NCBI RefSeq assembly: GCF_004785935.1
Contig: NZ_SRRP01000001.1
Span: forward strand, 310,001 to 374,000
Direction: 5' to 3'
Length of the DNA: 64,000 bases
Source: Streptococcus rubneri
GTDB lineage: Bacteria; Bacillota; Bacilli; Lactobacillales; Streptococcaceae
Position numbers and translations under genes: made by a program. The notes beneath the pieces were generated by a model, which did not search any database, had not been told where the DNA came from, and was given only the letters and a program-made list of their open reading frames with translations. Below, in pieces: positions 46,893 to 56,385 of this stretch (positions within the stretch are counted from its first letter, which is position 1; each line of letters opens with the position of its first letter).

Positions 46893-46952
46893 GAGAGAGT
46901 GGGACGACGAAATCGAATTCTAACGAATTACCGATTTCTGTCCCACTCTCTA
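46893..46952 (-). repeat. Repeat family B, solo 5' hairpin (inverted)
   Basis: The reverse complement equals the first about 55 bases of the full repeat-B copies (AGAGAGTGGGACAGAAATCG to GTCCCAC), here extended to a longer inverted repeat GAGAGTGGGAC/GTCCCACTCTC. It forms one long hairpin and lies just after the GNAT stop. Confidence 0.85.
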
Positions 46953-47019
46953 TTATATATTTGACTGACAAAAGAGGGAATTGATGGTAAAATGAGGGGG
47001 ATATTAGGAGGAACTGTTT

Positions 47020-48378
47020 ATGCCTAAGTTATTTAAGTCAAAGATGTTTTTATTTACTTTATTCGTCGTTATGATTGGTTCTATCTCCTCTATCAAAGAA
47101 CAACTTCGTGAAAGAGAATTGCGTCAGTATGTTCAATGGAAACCAAGGCCAGTAATTAAGGACTATGAATTTATTAATAACGGGGAAGCACTAGTCATCG
47201 AATGGGACGATGTTGATGAAAGAGAATTAATTGAAGAAGTTAATAAAGGTAAACCACAATTTGCGTATCAACTTAGTACACCTAATGGTGCAAGTGGTGA
47301 GCGCTATATCATGCAAGAAAGCTATAGGTTAAAAGCGAGTAGTGATAAGTTTTCACTCTATCGCACTGCACCAGATTCGGCGCCATATCTAAGCTACAAT
47401 GAACCCAAAGAAGGGGAGTATTGGTTGATTGATGTTTACGACACGAACGATCGAAAACTAAAACCTAAAACCTATGATGTCTTTAAAATGGTACGTGACT
47501 ATAATAAGAAATATATCCCACTCGATATTTCAGAAGAAATATACGAAACAGAGGATAATGAAGTATACTTTCTTATTACTATGTTAGCACCTAAGGAATC
47601 AAAAGTAGTGATTGAAAATGGAGTTATGAAAGTTGTTACGGAGGGTTTTAACGAGACTTCAGAGTATCCGGTTGAGGAGGGGCTGATTGATGCAAAAACA
47701 GGAAAAATATCTACAATGACTTCCTCTGGTAAAAGTGTTGAAGAAGTTGTAACGGAATCAAAGCAGAGACTTGAAAGTAGACATCCATTTGCCTTTATGC
47801 TAGGAACAGGATTATTTGGTCCCAGAGCAAATCACTTAAGTTCTAGAGGCTTACAACTTAGGTTTAATCAAAGTTTTAGGGAAACTGAAAAGAATATCAT
47901 ACCTTTAGCTTCAGCCTACCCAAAGGTCTATCAGATGATGAAAAATCAGTATCGATCAACTTTGTATTTTTTAGGCGAGGAAGATGTAGAGTTTCGACTC
48001 TCCTTTTTGGAATTACTATATGATTCCTATGGTTCATTCGTTAAAGATTTCACGCTTCCTGCTGATTTTTCAAAAGATGGGCAAGAGCACCTTGTTCAGA
48101 ATAAAGAGGAATTTCTTCAATACTTCAAATCTCAGCCTCAAAAAAACAGTACTAATTTTGAGTTAGCTCTTATGAATATATTTTACGAAGTAACACCAGA
48201 AGGATACATAAGGAAAGAGCTTTTTAAAAATTTAACCATTCCCGCCGAGTTTTCAAAAGATGGGCAAGAACATGTGATTCAAGATACGCTCCAATTTCAA
48301 GAGGTCCTCAATATTGAAAAGATAGAAAATGAAAAATTAAGGAAAAAAATAATAGAAACTTTCCCATATATGAAATAG
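47020..48378 (+). CDS. Putative secreted or membrane-anchored protein with a repeated motif
   Basis: The 452-residue protein has an N-terminal hydrophobic segment (KMFLFTLFVVMIGSISSI), then a charged, beta-rich outside region. Near the C-terminus a motif is repeated: LPADFSKDGQEHLVQ and IPAEFSKDGQEHVIQ, about 65 residues apart, each followed by an F-Q/L-rich helix. No cleavage site or sorting signal is clear. ATG follows TTAGGAGGAACTGTTT. I do not recognise the family. It is monocistronic, with a terminator. Confidence 0.65.
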   Translation: MPKLFKSKMFLFTLFVVMIGSISSIKEQLRERELRQYVQWKPRPVIKDYEFINNGEALVIEWDDVDERELIEEVNKGKPQFAYQLSTPNGASGERYIMQESYRLKASSDKFSLYRTAPDSAPYLSYNEPKEGEYWLIDVYDTNDRKLKPKTYDVFKMVRDYNKKYIPLDISEEIYETEDNEVYFLITMLAPKESKVVIENGVMKVVTEGFNETSEYPVEEGLIDAKTGKISTMTSSGKSVEEVVTESKQRLESRHPFAFMLGTGLFGPRANHLSSRGLQLRFNQSFRETEKNIIPLASAYPKVYQMMKNQYRSTLYFLGEEDVEFRLSFLELLYDSYGSFVKDFTLPADFSKDGQEHLVQNKEEFLQYFKSQPQKNSTNFELALMNIFYEVTPEGYIRKELFKNLTIPAEFSKDGQEHVIQDTLQFQEVLNIEKIENEKLRKKIIETFPYMK

Positions 48379-48401
48379 AATGGAATACAAATGAAGATAC
48401 G

Positions 48402-48436
48402 AAAGAGCCTAGTGAAGTATTCACAGGCTCTTTTTA
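48402..48436 (+). terminator. Terminator after the repeated-motif protein
   Basis: AAAGAGCCT-GTGAA/TTCAC-GGCTCTTT hairpin and T tract. Confidence 0.85.
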
Positions 48437-48444
48437 TATATGAT

Positions 48445-49496
48445 AAATTGCAAGAATAAGTGCAACATTTACTCGAACTCATCCTCTAGAGCTTCACAAG
48501 CAGTTCTGTAAGCTAAATATTTTCGTGGTCGGTGATTGATATCATATAAAGCCCTGTTCAAATCCTCATCAGAGATAGTGGCTAAATCTGTTTTCTTTGG
48601 GAAATATTCTCTTAGTAAGCCATTTGCATTTTCATTGCTTCCTCTCTGCCAGGATGAATAGGCGTCCGCAAAGAAAAAGGAAATTCCCAAATTCTCTACC
48701 AGAGGATAGCAGGTAAACTCTTTTCACCTGTCTGAAGTGAAGGTTTTAAGAGCCTCTTTTGGAAATAGCTCACAAAGTTGTTCGATGGCTGAAAACATGG
48801 CTTTGGCTGTTCTATCTGGTATCTTGAAAGCTAAGTAAAAGCGCGTTTTTCGCTCTAGAAAAGTAGCTAAACACCCCTTGCTTTTGCCTCTGGAAGACAC
48901 CACGGTATCAAGTTCCCAGTGGCCAAAAGTTTCACGATTCCGAACCTCTTTAGGACGTTTGGCAATCGATGTACCAATCCTAAATCTTCCACGTGTTTCT
49001 TTAGGGTGTCGAGTTTTTCCTTTACGACGAAGGACGCTCAAATCCAGATCAATCAAACCAGCATAGAGCCAGTTATAGATGGTTTTAAAAGTTACCATTG
49101 GCTTTTGTTCCAGTTGATAGCGGCCACAAATCTGTTCAGGAGACCAAGAGGATTTTAAGCCGTTCTCAATATCCGTTTTCAACTTTGGTGTCAAACAAGA
49201 CTTACGACCTTTTTGTTTAGCCCTGCGCTCGTACTGTTCCTGTGCTAAGGCTGCGGAATAACCATTTTGGCATCGTCTTAACTCTCTTGAAATGGTAGAC
49301 TTATGGACGCTAAGTTTACTTGCAATTTGACAAGGTTTCAAACCTAATTCCAAGTAGGTTTCTATCTTTATTCGGTCGGTTATGGTAATATGGAAGTAGC
49401 TCATAGTTTTTCCTCGGGATTCTGTTTGTGTGGTTACTTACAGTTTACACCAATGAAACGCTATGAGTTTTTTTGTTGCACTATATTTTACAATTT
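48445..49496 (-). mobile_element. IS30-family insertion sequence, inactivated
   Basis: A 1052-bp element bounded by 23-bp imperfect inverted repeats at 48445-48467 and 49474-49496 (18 of 23 positions agree; outer AAATTG and inner GTGCAACA are identical). It holds one transposase gene on the minus strand, broken by a stop. Inserted downstream of the repeated-motif protein gene and upstream of recJ. Confidence 0.85.
48469..49404 (-). pseudogene. IS30-family transposase with an in-frame nonsense codon
   Basis: The frame encodes 311 residues apart from TGA at 48724-48726. It starts MSYFHITITDRIKIETYLEL with an IS30 helix-turn-helix (ASKLSVHKSTISRELRR). DDE residues follow: GHWELDTVVS, TFTSDR-stop-KEF (DRGKEF in intact members) and WQRGSNENANGLLREYFPK. 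The Gly GGA codon after TSDR has become TGA, so only a truncated 226-residue protein without the catalytic Glu can be made. Otherwise there are no frameshifts, so inactivation looks recent. Confidence 0.88.
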
Positions 49497-49736
49497 ATTT
49501 AATTATAAAAATTAGTAGGATTTTTTATAGGCAGGTCTTATTGTTGTTTAAAAAGATTGAAAAAAATAGGAAGAAGACGTAAAACAGAGGAGGTTTGGGA
49601 GCTGGTCTAAGCTTGATTTTTAAGGCCTGACTTAGAAGAAATTCCCCCTACTGATTCAAAGCTAGCTTTCATTTTCCTGATTCCTGGCTTTCATGTTATA
49701 ATATGCTGATAAGAAAAACAGGAGACAAGGACCGAC

Positions 49737-51953
49737 ATGATCACGTCAAAATATGAATGGCAGTTTGCTGAGCCTTTTTCAGATGATACGTTTTTGGCGC
49801 AAGCAAAGAAAAGAGGATTGGAAGCATCCGCAGCCAAGTTACTGGGAGAACGAGGGATCCAGACGGAAGACGCACTGGATCGTTTTCTAGAACCGCGGCT
49901 AGAAGATCTGCATGATCCCTACCTGCTGCACGATATGGACAAGGCTGTGGAACGGATTCGTCAAGCTATTGAAGATTATGAACAGATCCTAGTTTATGGA
50001 GATTATGATGCAGACGGGATGACGGCCGCTTCTATCATGAAGGAAACCCTGGAGCAGATGGGGGCGGAAGTAGCGGTCTATCTACCCAATCGTTTCACAG
50101 ATGGGTATGGTCCCAATGCCAGTGTCTACAAGTACTTTATCGAACAGCAGGGGATTTCCCTCATCATCACGGTGGACAATGGAGTAGCTGGACACGAAGC
50201 CATTGACTTGGCCCAAAGCATGGGGGTAGATGTCATTGTGACAGACCACCATGCCATGCCCGAAGTCTTGCCCGATGCCTATGCTGTCATTCACCCCGAG
50301 CATCCAGATGCCGATTACCCTTTCAAGCACCTAGCAGGCTGTGGAGTTGCCTTTAAATTAGCGACTGCTCTCTTAGAAGAGGTGCCTCTAGATTTTCTAG
50401 ATTTGGTAGCTATTGGGACCATTGCAGATATGGTTAGTTTGACAGATGAAAACCGCATTCTAGTTAAGTACGGCTTAGGTGTCCTTCGTCAAACCCAACG
50501 GATCGGCCTTCAGGAAATGCTCAAGCTGGCCTCCATCGCCCCTCAAGATGTAAATGAAGAAACGGTTGGTTTTCAGATTGCCCCTCGTCTCAATGCGCTA
50601 GGTCGCTTGGATGACCCAAATCCAGCGGTTGAGCTCCTGACAGGCTTTGACGACGAAGAAGCGCTGGAAATTGCGTTAATGATTCAAGCCAAGAACGAAG
50701 AGCGTAAGGAGATCGTCCAAGCCATCTATGATGAGGCCAAATCTATGGTCGATCCAAGTCTTCCCGTTCAAATTTTGGCCAAGGAAGGCTGGAATCCTGG
50801 TGTCTTAGGGATCGTAGCCGGTCGACTGCTAGAAGAGCTCCATCAGCCCATCATCGTCCTCACCGTAGGCCAAGGCAAGGCCAAGGGAAGTGCGCGAAGT
50901 CCCGAAAGTGTCCATATTTTTGAAGCCCTAGATCCCCATCGGGATCTCTTTATCGCCTTTGGAGGTCATGCGGGTGCAGCTGGTATGACACTGGAAGTGG
51001 ACAAGCTCCCTCGTCTGACCGAGATTTTTTCCGATTATATTCGTGAAAAAGGGATTGACCTGACGGCCAAATCTACTCTCTTCGTAGACGAGGAATTGGA
51101 CCTAGAAGAGCTGACCTTGGATACCTTGAAGAGCTTTGATCGTCTAGCACCTTTTGGGATGGACCATAAGAAGCCGGTCTTTTACATTCGTGATTTCCAA
51201 GTAGAGTCTAGTCGGACCATGGGGGCCGGCAATAGCCATCTGAAGTTGAAGATTCAAAAAGTCGATGCCCGCTTTGATGTGGTGGCTTTTGGTCAGGGCC
51301 ATTTGGAATTGGAGTACTCCCAAGCAAAAAACTTGGAATTGGTGGTATCCTTGTCCATCAATCAGTGGAATGGACAGACCACCCTGCAACTGATGGTGGT
51401 GGATGCCCGTGTAGAAGGAGTACAGCTCTACAATATCCGAGGAAAGAATGCTCCTCTCCCACAAGCTATCCCACTCTTTAGTCAGTTAGAAGGAGCGGTT
51501 GATTCCCCAGCCATTGTCATCGATCGCATACCGGATGACCTGGCTGACTTGAAAGCCCTCTTCCAAGAACAGAACTTCCAAGCGGTTTATTTTAAAAATT
51601 ACCTAGACAAGGCCTATTATTTGATCGGCTATGGCAGTCGCGATCAGTATGCTAGACTTTACAAAACGCTTTATCAGTTCCCTGAATTTGATATCCGCCA
51701 TAAGCTCAGCCAACTATCTAACTACCTCAAGATTCCACAGGTCTTGTTAATCAAGATGATCCAGATTTTCCAAGAATTGGGCTTTGTCCAGATTGAAAAT
51801 GGCATCATGACGGTCAACAAGGATGCGGAGAAGAAGGAGATTGCCTCTAGTTCCATCTATCAGGACTTGGTGCAGACGGTCAAAGACCAGGAACTCATGG
51901 CCCTAGGATCTGTGCAAGAAATCTATGATTATTTACTTTCTGATGAAAAGTAA
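49737..51953 (+). CDS. recJ: Single-stranded-DNA-specific exonuclease RecJ
   Basis: The 738-residue DHH-family 5'-3' exonuclease acts in recombination and repair. Motifs: VYGDYDADGMTAASIM (motif I, about residue 86), TVDNGVAGHEA, VTDHHAMPE (DHH motif, about 164), IGTIADMVSL and the DHHA1 segment GKAKGSARSPESVHIFEAL, FGGHAGAAGMTL. A C-terminal streptococcal extension follows the OB domain. TATAAT at 49697-49702 is the -10; ATG follows AGGAGACAAGGACCGAC. Confidence 0.95.
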   Translation: MITSKYEWQFAEPFSDDTFLAQAKKRGLEASAAKLLGERGIQTEDALDRFLEPRLEDLHDPYLLHDMDKAVERIRQAIEDYEQILVYGDYDADGMTAASIMKETLEQMGAEVAVYLPNRFTDGYGPNASVYKYFIEQQGISLIITVDNGVAGHEAIDLAQSMGVDVIVTDHHAMPEVLPDAYAVIHPEHPDADYPFKHLAGCGVAFKLATALLEEVPLDFLDLVAIGTIADMVSLTDENRILVKYGLGVLRQTQRIGLQEMLKLASIAPQDVNEETVGFQIAPRLNALGRLDDPNPAVELLTGFDDEEALEIALMIQAKNEERKEIVQAIYDEAKSMVDPSLPVQILAKEGWNPGVLGIVAGRLLEELHQPIIVLTVGQGKAKGSARSPESVHIFEALDPHRDLFIAFGGHAGAAGMTLEVDKLPRLTEIFSDYIREKGIDLTAKSTLFVDEELDLEELTLDTLKSFDRLAPFGMDHKKPVFYIRDFQVESSRTMGAGNSHLKLKIQKVDARFDVVAFGQGHLELEYSQAKNLELVVSLSINQWNGQTTLQLMVVDARVEGVQLYNIRGKNAPLPQAIPLFSQLEGAVDSPAIVIDRIPDDLADLKALFQEQNFQAVYFKNYLDKAYYLIGYGSRDQYARLYKTLYQFPEFDIRHKLSQLSNYLKIPQVLLIKMIQIFQELGFVQIENGIMTVNKDAEKKEIASSSIYQDLVQTVKDQELMALGSVQEIYDYLLSDEK

Positions 51954-52065
51954 AAACTTGATCATAAATTATACTAAGATCTGCTTTTTTAAGACTTTCT
52001 AGTGCATCCCGTGAATTTTCATGGTATAATGAAATGTAAACATAAATTTTTGAAAGAAGTTAAAA

Positions 52066-52578
52066 ATGAATTTAAAAGATTACATTGCAAGCATTGAAAA
52101 CTATCCACAAGAAGGGATTACCTTCCGTGATATCAGCCCTTTGATGGCAGATGGCAATGCTTATAGTTATGCGATTCGTGAAATCGTTCAATACGCGACG
52201 GATAAGAAGATCGATATGATCGTCGGACCTGAAGCGCGTGGCTTCATTGTTGGATGTCCAGTCGCTTTTGAATTGGGGATTGGTTTTGCACCTGTTCGTA
52301 AGCCTGGTAAGTTGCCACGTGAAGTCATCTCTGCTGAGTACGAAAAAGAATACGGTGTGGATACCTTGACCATGCACGCCGATGCTATCAAACCAGGCCA
52401 ACGCGTCCTCATCGTCGATGACCTCTTGGCAACAGGTGGTACCGTTAAAGCAACCATCGAAATGATTGAAAAACTCGGTGGAGTGGTTGCAGGTTGTGCC
52501 TTCTTGATCGAGCTCGATGATCTCAAAGGTCGCGAAGCAATTGGAGACTACGATTACAAGGTCTTGATGCATTACTAA
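52066..52578 (+). CDS. apt: Adenine phosphoribosyltransferase
   Basis: The 170-residue enzyme converts adenine and PRPP to AMP. It has [18 protein letters not shown] (about residue 53) and the PRPP loop [16 protein letters not shown] (about 121). An extended -10 TGGTATAAT lies at 52022-52030, and GAAAGAAGTTAAAA precedes the ATG. It is monocistronic. Confidence 0.95.
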   Translation: MNLKDYIASIENYPQEGITFRDISPLMADGNAYSYAIREIVQYATDKKIDMIVGPEARGFIVGCPVAFELGIGFAPVRKPGKLPREVISAEYEKEYGVDTLTMHADAIKPGQRVLIVDDLLATGGTVKATIEMIEKLGGVVAGCAFLIELDDLKGREAIGDYDYKVLMHY

Positions 52579-52595
52579 TATAGTTTAGAGCTATA
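52579..52595. promoter_or_regulatory. MET-box-like site 1 upstream of metA
   Basis: TATAGTTTAGAGCTATA is close to the palindromic MET-box of streptococcal LysR-type methionine regulators (TATAGTTTSAAACTATA, from memory). Its centre is about 65 bp before the predicted transcription start, the usual LysR recognition position. It begins just at the apt stop codon. Confidence 0.65.
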
Positions 52596-52612
52596 TCTAG
52601 ATAGAGAAAAAC

Positions 52613-52646
52613 CATAATTGAAAACTATATGCTCCTGTCTTATAAT
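52613..52646 (+). promoter_or_regulatory. metA promoter with overlapping MET-box-like site 2
   Basis: TTGAAA (52618-52623) and TATAAT (52641-52646) are 17 bp apart. CATAATTGAAAACTATA (52613-52629) covers the -35 and matches the MET-box at 13 of 17 positions. Downstream, GCTCCTGTCTTATA and TGTAAGATGGGAGC can pair and would bury the ribosome binding site GGGAG. Confidence 0.65.
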
Positions 52647-52679
52647 AAGAGGTAACAACTTGTAAGATGGGAGCTTTTT

Positions 52680-53624
52680 ATGCCAATTACCTTAGATAAG
52701 AAATTACCAGCAGTTGATATTCTTCGCTCAGAAAATATTTTTGTCATGGATGATATTCGGGCAACTCACCAAGATATTCGTCCGATGAATGTTCTGATTT
52801 TGAATCTCATGCCGACTAAGGTAGCCACTGAGACTCAACTGTTACGCCTCCTGGCCAATACTCCCTTGCAGATCAATGTGGATTTCCTCTATATGACTAG
52901 CCATGAGTCCAAGACAACAGCAGCAGAGCATATGGAAGTCTTCTATAAATCCTTTGAGGATATTAAAGAGAATTATTATGATGGCCTGATCATTACGGGA
53001 GCTCCAGTAGAGAAATTGGCTTTTGAGGAAGTGGATTACTGGGAGGAGTTAACAAAGGTCTTTGCTTGGTCGAAGCGCCATGTTTTTTCAACCTTGCATC
53101 TTTGTTGGGGTGCGCAAGCTGGTCTCTATTACCGCTATGGGATTGAAAAAGTAGCTCTCTGTGACAAGCTATCAGGGATCTATGAGCAAACAGTCATGAA
53201 TACACAGAACCGATTGATGCGTGGTTTTGACGATGCTTTTTTGGCTCCTCACTCACGTTATACGGATGTCCCCCTCAAAGAAGTGCTAGACAAGAGCAAC
53301 TTGCAAGTCTTAGCTCAAGGCGGTGAAGTAGGGCTATCTATTCTGGCCAGTCCAGACCTTCGAGAGGTCTATAGTTTTGGTCATCTGGAGTATGACCGTG
53401 ATACCTTGGCCAAGGAATACCAGCGGGATGTGAAAGCGGGCTTGAATCCAGATCTTCCTAAGAACTATTATGATCAGGATGACAGCAGTCGCGATCCTCG
53501 GATGCGGTGGAACTTAGCGGCAGCCAACTTCTTTAGTAATTGGATCAATTATGCAGTTTACCAAGAAACTCCTTATCGTTTGGAGGAGTTAGAAAAAGAT
53601 ATTTCATTTTATGGTTACCTATAA
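52680..53624 (+). CDS. metA: Homoserine O-acetyltransferase (MetA family)
   Basis: The 314-residue enzyme acylates homoserine, the first committed step to methionine. The active-site Cys is residue 142 in HLCWGAQAG; His and Glu come from FGHLEYD (about 235-237). Residue 111 is Glu ([11 protein letters not shown]), which in this family is associated with acetyl-CoA rather than succinyl-CoA. ATG follows GGGAGCTTTTT. MET-box-like sites upstream point to LysR-type control by methionine supply. The DnaD-domain gene follows after 9 bp. Confidence 0.92.
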   Translation: MPITLDKKLPAVDILRSENIFVMDDIRATHQDIRPMNVLILNLMPTKVATETQLLRLLANTPLQINVDFLYMTSHESKTTAAEHMEVFYKSFEDIKENYYDGLIITGAPVEKLAFEEVDYWEELTKVFAWSKRHVFSTLHLCWGAQAGLYYRYGIEKVALCDKLSGIYEQTVMNTQNRLMRGFDDAFLAPHSRYTDVPLKEVLDKSNLQVLAQGGEVGLSILASPDLREVYSFGHLEYDRDTLAKEYQRDVKAGLNPDLPKNYYDQDDSSRDPRMRWNLAAANFFSNWINYAVYQETPYRLEELEKDISFYGYL

Positions 53625-53633
53625 AGGGGTAGT

Positions 53634-54320
53634 ATGACATATTCACAAGCATTCAAGTCAGGCAATTTGGTCTTACCAAGTGCCTTACTTTTCCATTATC
53701 AACACTTATTTAAAGACGCAGAGGATTTTCTGGTTTGGCAGTTCTTTTATTTGCAGAATACGACCAACCAATCCAGCCTCACGCCGAATCAAATTGCAGA
53801 TGCGATTGGCAAGTCGGTAACAGAAGTCAACCAGTCCATGTCTCGCCTGACCAATCAAGGTTTGCTCCAGTATCGAACCATTGAGCTGGATGGGGAGATT
53901 GAAGTTCTTTTTGATGCGACTGTTGCGCTCGAACGCCTGGATGACTTTCTTCAAAGTAAGACGGAAGTAGCACAGCGTGGGCAAGACAAGCAGGCAGAAA
54001 ATGAGCTGGCTGATTTGGTCAAAACCTTTGAGCAGGAGTTAGGCCGTTTATTGACTCCCTTTGAAATCGAAGACTTGACGCAGACAGTCAAACAGGACCA
54101 AACAGACCCTGATATTGTGAAGGCTGCCTTGAGAGAAGCAGTCTTTAACGGCAAGCCTCACTGGAAGTACATCCAGGCCATCCTGCGCAATTGGCGACGG
54201 GAGGGCATTACCAGTTTGACACAATTAAAAATCAAGCAACAAGAGAGGGAGGCCCTTCAGCCTGAAAATGTTACCGTTTCAGATGATTTCTTACAGGCCA
54301 TGGATTTGTGGAAAGATTAA
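53634..54320 (+). CDS. DnaD-domain protein
   Basis: The 228-residue protein has an N-terminal winged-helix (about 20-85, SLTPNQIADAIGKSVTEVNQ) and a C-terminal DnaD domain (about 125-205) ending HWKYIQAILRNWRREGI, the YxxxILxxWxxxGI signature. It is a primosome-type protein helping to load the replicative helicase. ATG follows AAAGGGGTAGT. It is in an operon with metA and ends at a bidirectional terminator. Confidence 0.88.
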   Translation: MTYSQAFKSGNLVLPSALLFHYQHLFKDAEDFLVWQFFYLQNTTNQSSLTPNQIADAIGKSVTEVNQSMSRLTNQGLLQYRTIELDGEIEVLFDATVALERLDDFLQSKTEVAQRGQDKQAENELADLVKTFEQELGRLLTPFEIEDLTQTVKQDQTDPDIVKAALREAVFNGKPHWKYIQAILRNWRREGITSLTQLKIKQQEREALQPENVTVSDDFLQAMDLWKD

Positions 54321-54353
54321 AAAACTAGCACTCATAAAGTGCTAGTTTTTTTC
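54319..54353. terminator. Bidirectional terminator
   Basis: AAAACTAGCACT/AGTGCTAGTTTT between the convergent DnaD-domain and adenosine deaminase genes. Confidence 0.88.
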
Positions 54354-54355
54354 GT

Positions 54356-55375
54356 TTATAAATAGTCTGCGTAGGCTTCTTCTAGTTTGGTCAGGAGTTC
54401 TTGCTTTTCCTTCTCACTAGCAAAGGAAGCTTGGATGGCATCGACATTGTGCTGGTAAAAGTCAGCTGGTGTCGTTTGGAAGTGGTGGTGGTAGAGCTCG
54501 TATTCCTTGGTTAAATCTGTATCAGATACGGTCCGGTTATCGGTGCTGATACTGATATGGGCTTGAGTTTCTTTCATCTTGAGGTAAGGGAAGTCTTCCA
54601 CAGTGGCAGCTGCTTTGGTTTGAAGGTTACTGGTCAAGCAGAGCTCACCGGTGACCCCATTTTTTACAAACTCTTTTAGAAGTTCTGGTTCGTCAGCTAG
54701 CAAGGTCACGTGACCATTTCGTTTGATGCCATAGGCCATGGATTGAGCGACATTGGCTGGGCAGTGGCATTCACCAGCATGGAGGGTCATGGGCCGGTTG
54801 TAACTTTTTACCTGTTGGATGAGGGCGTCAATGGCTTGTGGAGGGTAGTGGTGTTCATCCCCAGCGAAGTCAAAACCAACAAAAACCTGATCAGTGACTT
54901 GGTTGGCTTCTGCCAGGATGCTAGAGGTGAGCTCTTGATCGGACTGGCGCATGCCACAAACGAGGGCTTTGGCTGTAATGCCAAATTCATCCTGGGCTTG
55001 GCGCAATCCTTCACAGACAGCATCGATAGTTTCTGGGACAGTGAGTCCTTGATCCATGGACAATTCTGGGGCAAAACGAACCTCGATATAGAGGACATTT
55101 TCCAGAGCCGCTTGCTTAGCGACATCGTAAGCAGCAAGGGTCAGGGCTTCCTTGGTTTGAAGGAGAGGGCGAATGTAGTCAAAGGCCTCCAAATAGTCCA
55201 AAAGATTCTCACAGTGGGCAGGGGCAGTGACATGGTGTTTGAGCTCTTCATCGCTAGGAGGAAGGTCAATATTAGTCATGGCTGCCAATTGGCGAATAGT
55301 CGGAAGAGACAAGGAACCGTCTAAGTGGCAGTGGAGTTCTGTCTTTGCCAAACTATGAAAGTCAATTGTGGACAT
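54356..55375 (-). CDS. add: Adenosine deaminase
   Basis: The 339-residue zinc enzyme converts adenosine to inosine. Visible motifs: [15 protein letters not shown] (zinc His pair, about residue 12), [25 protein letters not shown] (about 198), KRNGHVTLL and [19 protein letters not shown] (about 275). The start ATG follows ATGGAGAAAAAAT. It is monocistronic. Confidence 0.92.
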   Translation of the reverse strand: MSTIDFHSLAKTELHCHLDGSLSLPTIRQLAAMTNIDLPPSDEELKHHVTAPAHCENLLDYLEAFDYIRPLLQTKEALTLAAYDVAKQAALENVLYIEVRFAPELSMDQGLTVPETIDAVCEGLRQAQDEFGITAKALVCGMRQSDQELTSSILAEANQVTDQVFVGFDFAGDEHHYPPQAIDALIQQVKSYNRPMTLHAGECHCPANVAQSMAYGIKRNGHVTLLADEPELLKEFVKNGVTGELCLTSNLQTKAAATVEDFPYLKMKETQAHISISTDNRTVSDTDLTKEYELYHHHFQTTPADFYQHNVDAIQASFASEKEKQELLTKLEEAYADYL

Positions 55376-55512
55376 ATTTTTTCTCCATAAAATGTATTTT
55401 TTCTATACTATCATTTTGCCAAGAAAAGTCAAGTAAAGCTAGCGTAGCAGATTTTTGAAAGTGCGAACGGGATTTGATATGCTAGTAGTAACGTAGAAAA
55501 AGGAGAAAAGAG

Positions 55513-56304
55513 ATGTCAGATTATCAATTACCAGAAGTATGGGAAGCACCGAGCCAAATGGGAGGTGCTTGGGGTGGTCTAAACCAACCAACTGCAGGAG
55601 CCCGTTTTGAACAGACTCTTCCAAAAGGCGATCAGCCTTTCCAACTCTATACTCTTCCAACCCCAAATGGGATCAAGGTGACTATTATGCTGGAAGAACT
55701 AAAAGAGTTGGGTGTAGATGCGGGCTATGACGCTTATCGCATCAAGATTGGTGATGGGGATCAATTCGGCAGTGACTTTGTGGCCATCAATCCAAACTCG
55801 AAAATTCCAGCCATGTTGGATCAATCAGGTGACCAAGCCATTCGGGTCTTTGAATCAGCCAATATTCTCTTGCATCTAGCAGAGAAATTTGGACAATTGA
55901 TTCCGACAGATCCTGCTAAACGGACCGAAGTGCTTAACTGGCTCTTCTGGCAGACAGGTGCCGCGCCATTTTTAGGTGGGGGCTTTGGCCATTTTTTCCA
56001 CTACGCCCCTGAAAAAATCGAGTATGCCATCAACCGTTTTGCTATGGAAGCCAAACGCCAATTGGACCTGCTTGATAAAGAGCTAGCAAGCAAACCTTAT
56101 ATTGCAGGAGATGACTATACCATTGCAGATATTGCCATCTGGTCTTGGTATGGCCGCCTTGCCCAAGACAAGGTTTGGGATCGTGCTGGAATTTTCCTAG
56201 ATGTGAAGGAATACAAGCATTTGCAAGCTTGGACAGAGAAAATTGCCAATCGCCCAGCTGTGCAACGTGGCTTGGAAGTAGAATATAAGGAAATTGTTGC
56301 ATAA
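55513..56304 (+). CDS. Glutathione S-transferase family, YghU-like
   Basis: The 263-residue protein has an N-terminal extension, then a thioredoxin-like GST domain (FQLYTLPTPNGIKVTIMLEE, about residue 42; ESANILLHLAEKFG) and a helical C-terminal domain (about 135-255). This layout matches YghU, a disulfide reductase using glutathione. Glutathione import or synthesis genes are not in the window. ATG follows AAAGGAGAAAAG. Confidence 0.85.
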   Translation: MSDYQLPEVWEAPSQMGGAWGGLNQPTAGARFEQTLPKGDQPFQLYTLPTPNGIKVTIMLEELKELGVDAGYDAYRIKIGDGDQFGSDFVAINPNSKIPAMLDQSGDQAIRVFESANILLHLAEKFGQLIPTDPAKRTEVLNWLFWQTGAAPFLGGGFGHFFHYAPEKIEYAINRFAMEAKRQLDLLDKELASKPYIAGDDYTIADIAIWSWYGRLAQDKVWDRAGIFLDVKEYKHLQAWTEKIANRPAVQRGLEVEYKEIVA

Positions 56305-56305
56305 G

Positions 56306-56332
56306 GAAAAGGCGCCGTTGCGCCTTTTTTTA
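56306..56332 (+). terminator. Terminator after the YghU-like gene
   Basis: AAAGGCGC/GCGCCTTT hairpin with CGTT loop and T tract. Confidence 0.88.
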
Positions 56333-56385
56333 ATGGTGCAAACATGGTATACTAAAGGATGGAATAAAAGTATAGAAAGAAGCAC

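Noticed and set aside
52580-52680. T-box or SAM riboswitch upstream of metA
   Set aside because: The space between the -10 and the start is only about 35 bp, and neither class has room. Only a small hairpin is possible.
54710-55324. A 204-codon plus-strand frame antisense to adenosine deaminase
   Set aside because: It lies wholly inside the add gene on the opposite strand, lacks a ribosome binding site, and its product has no recognisable features. It is a codon-bias shadow of add.
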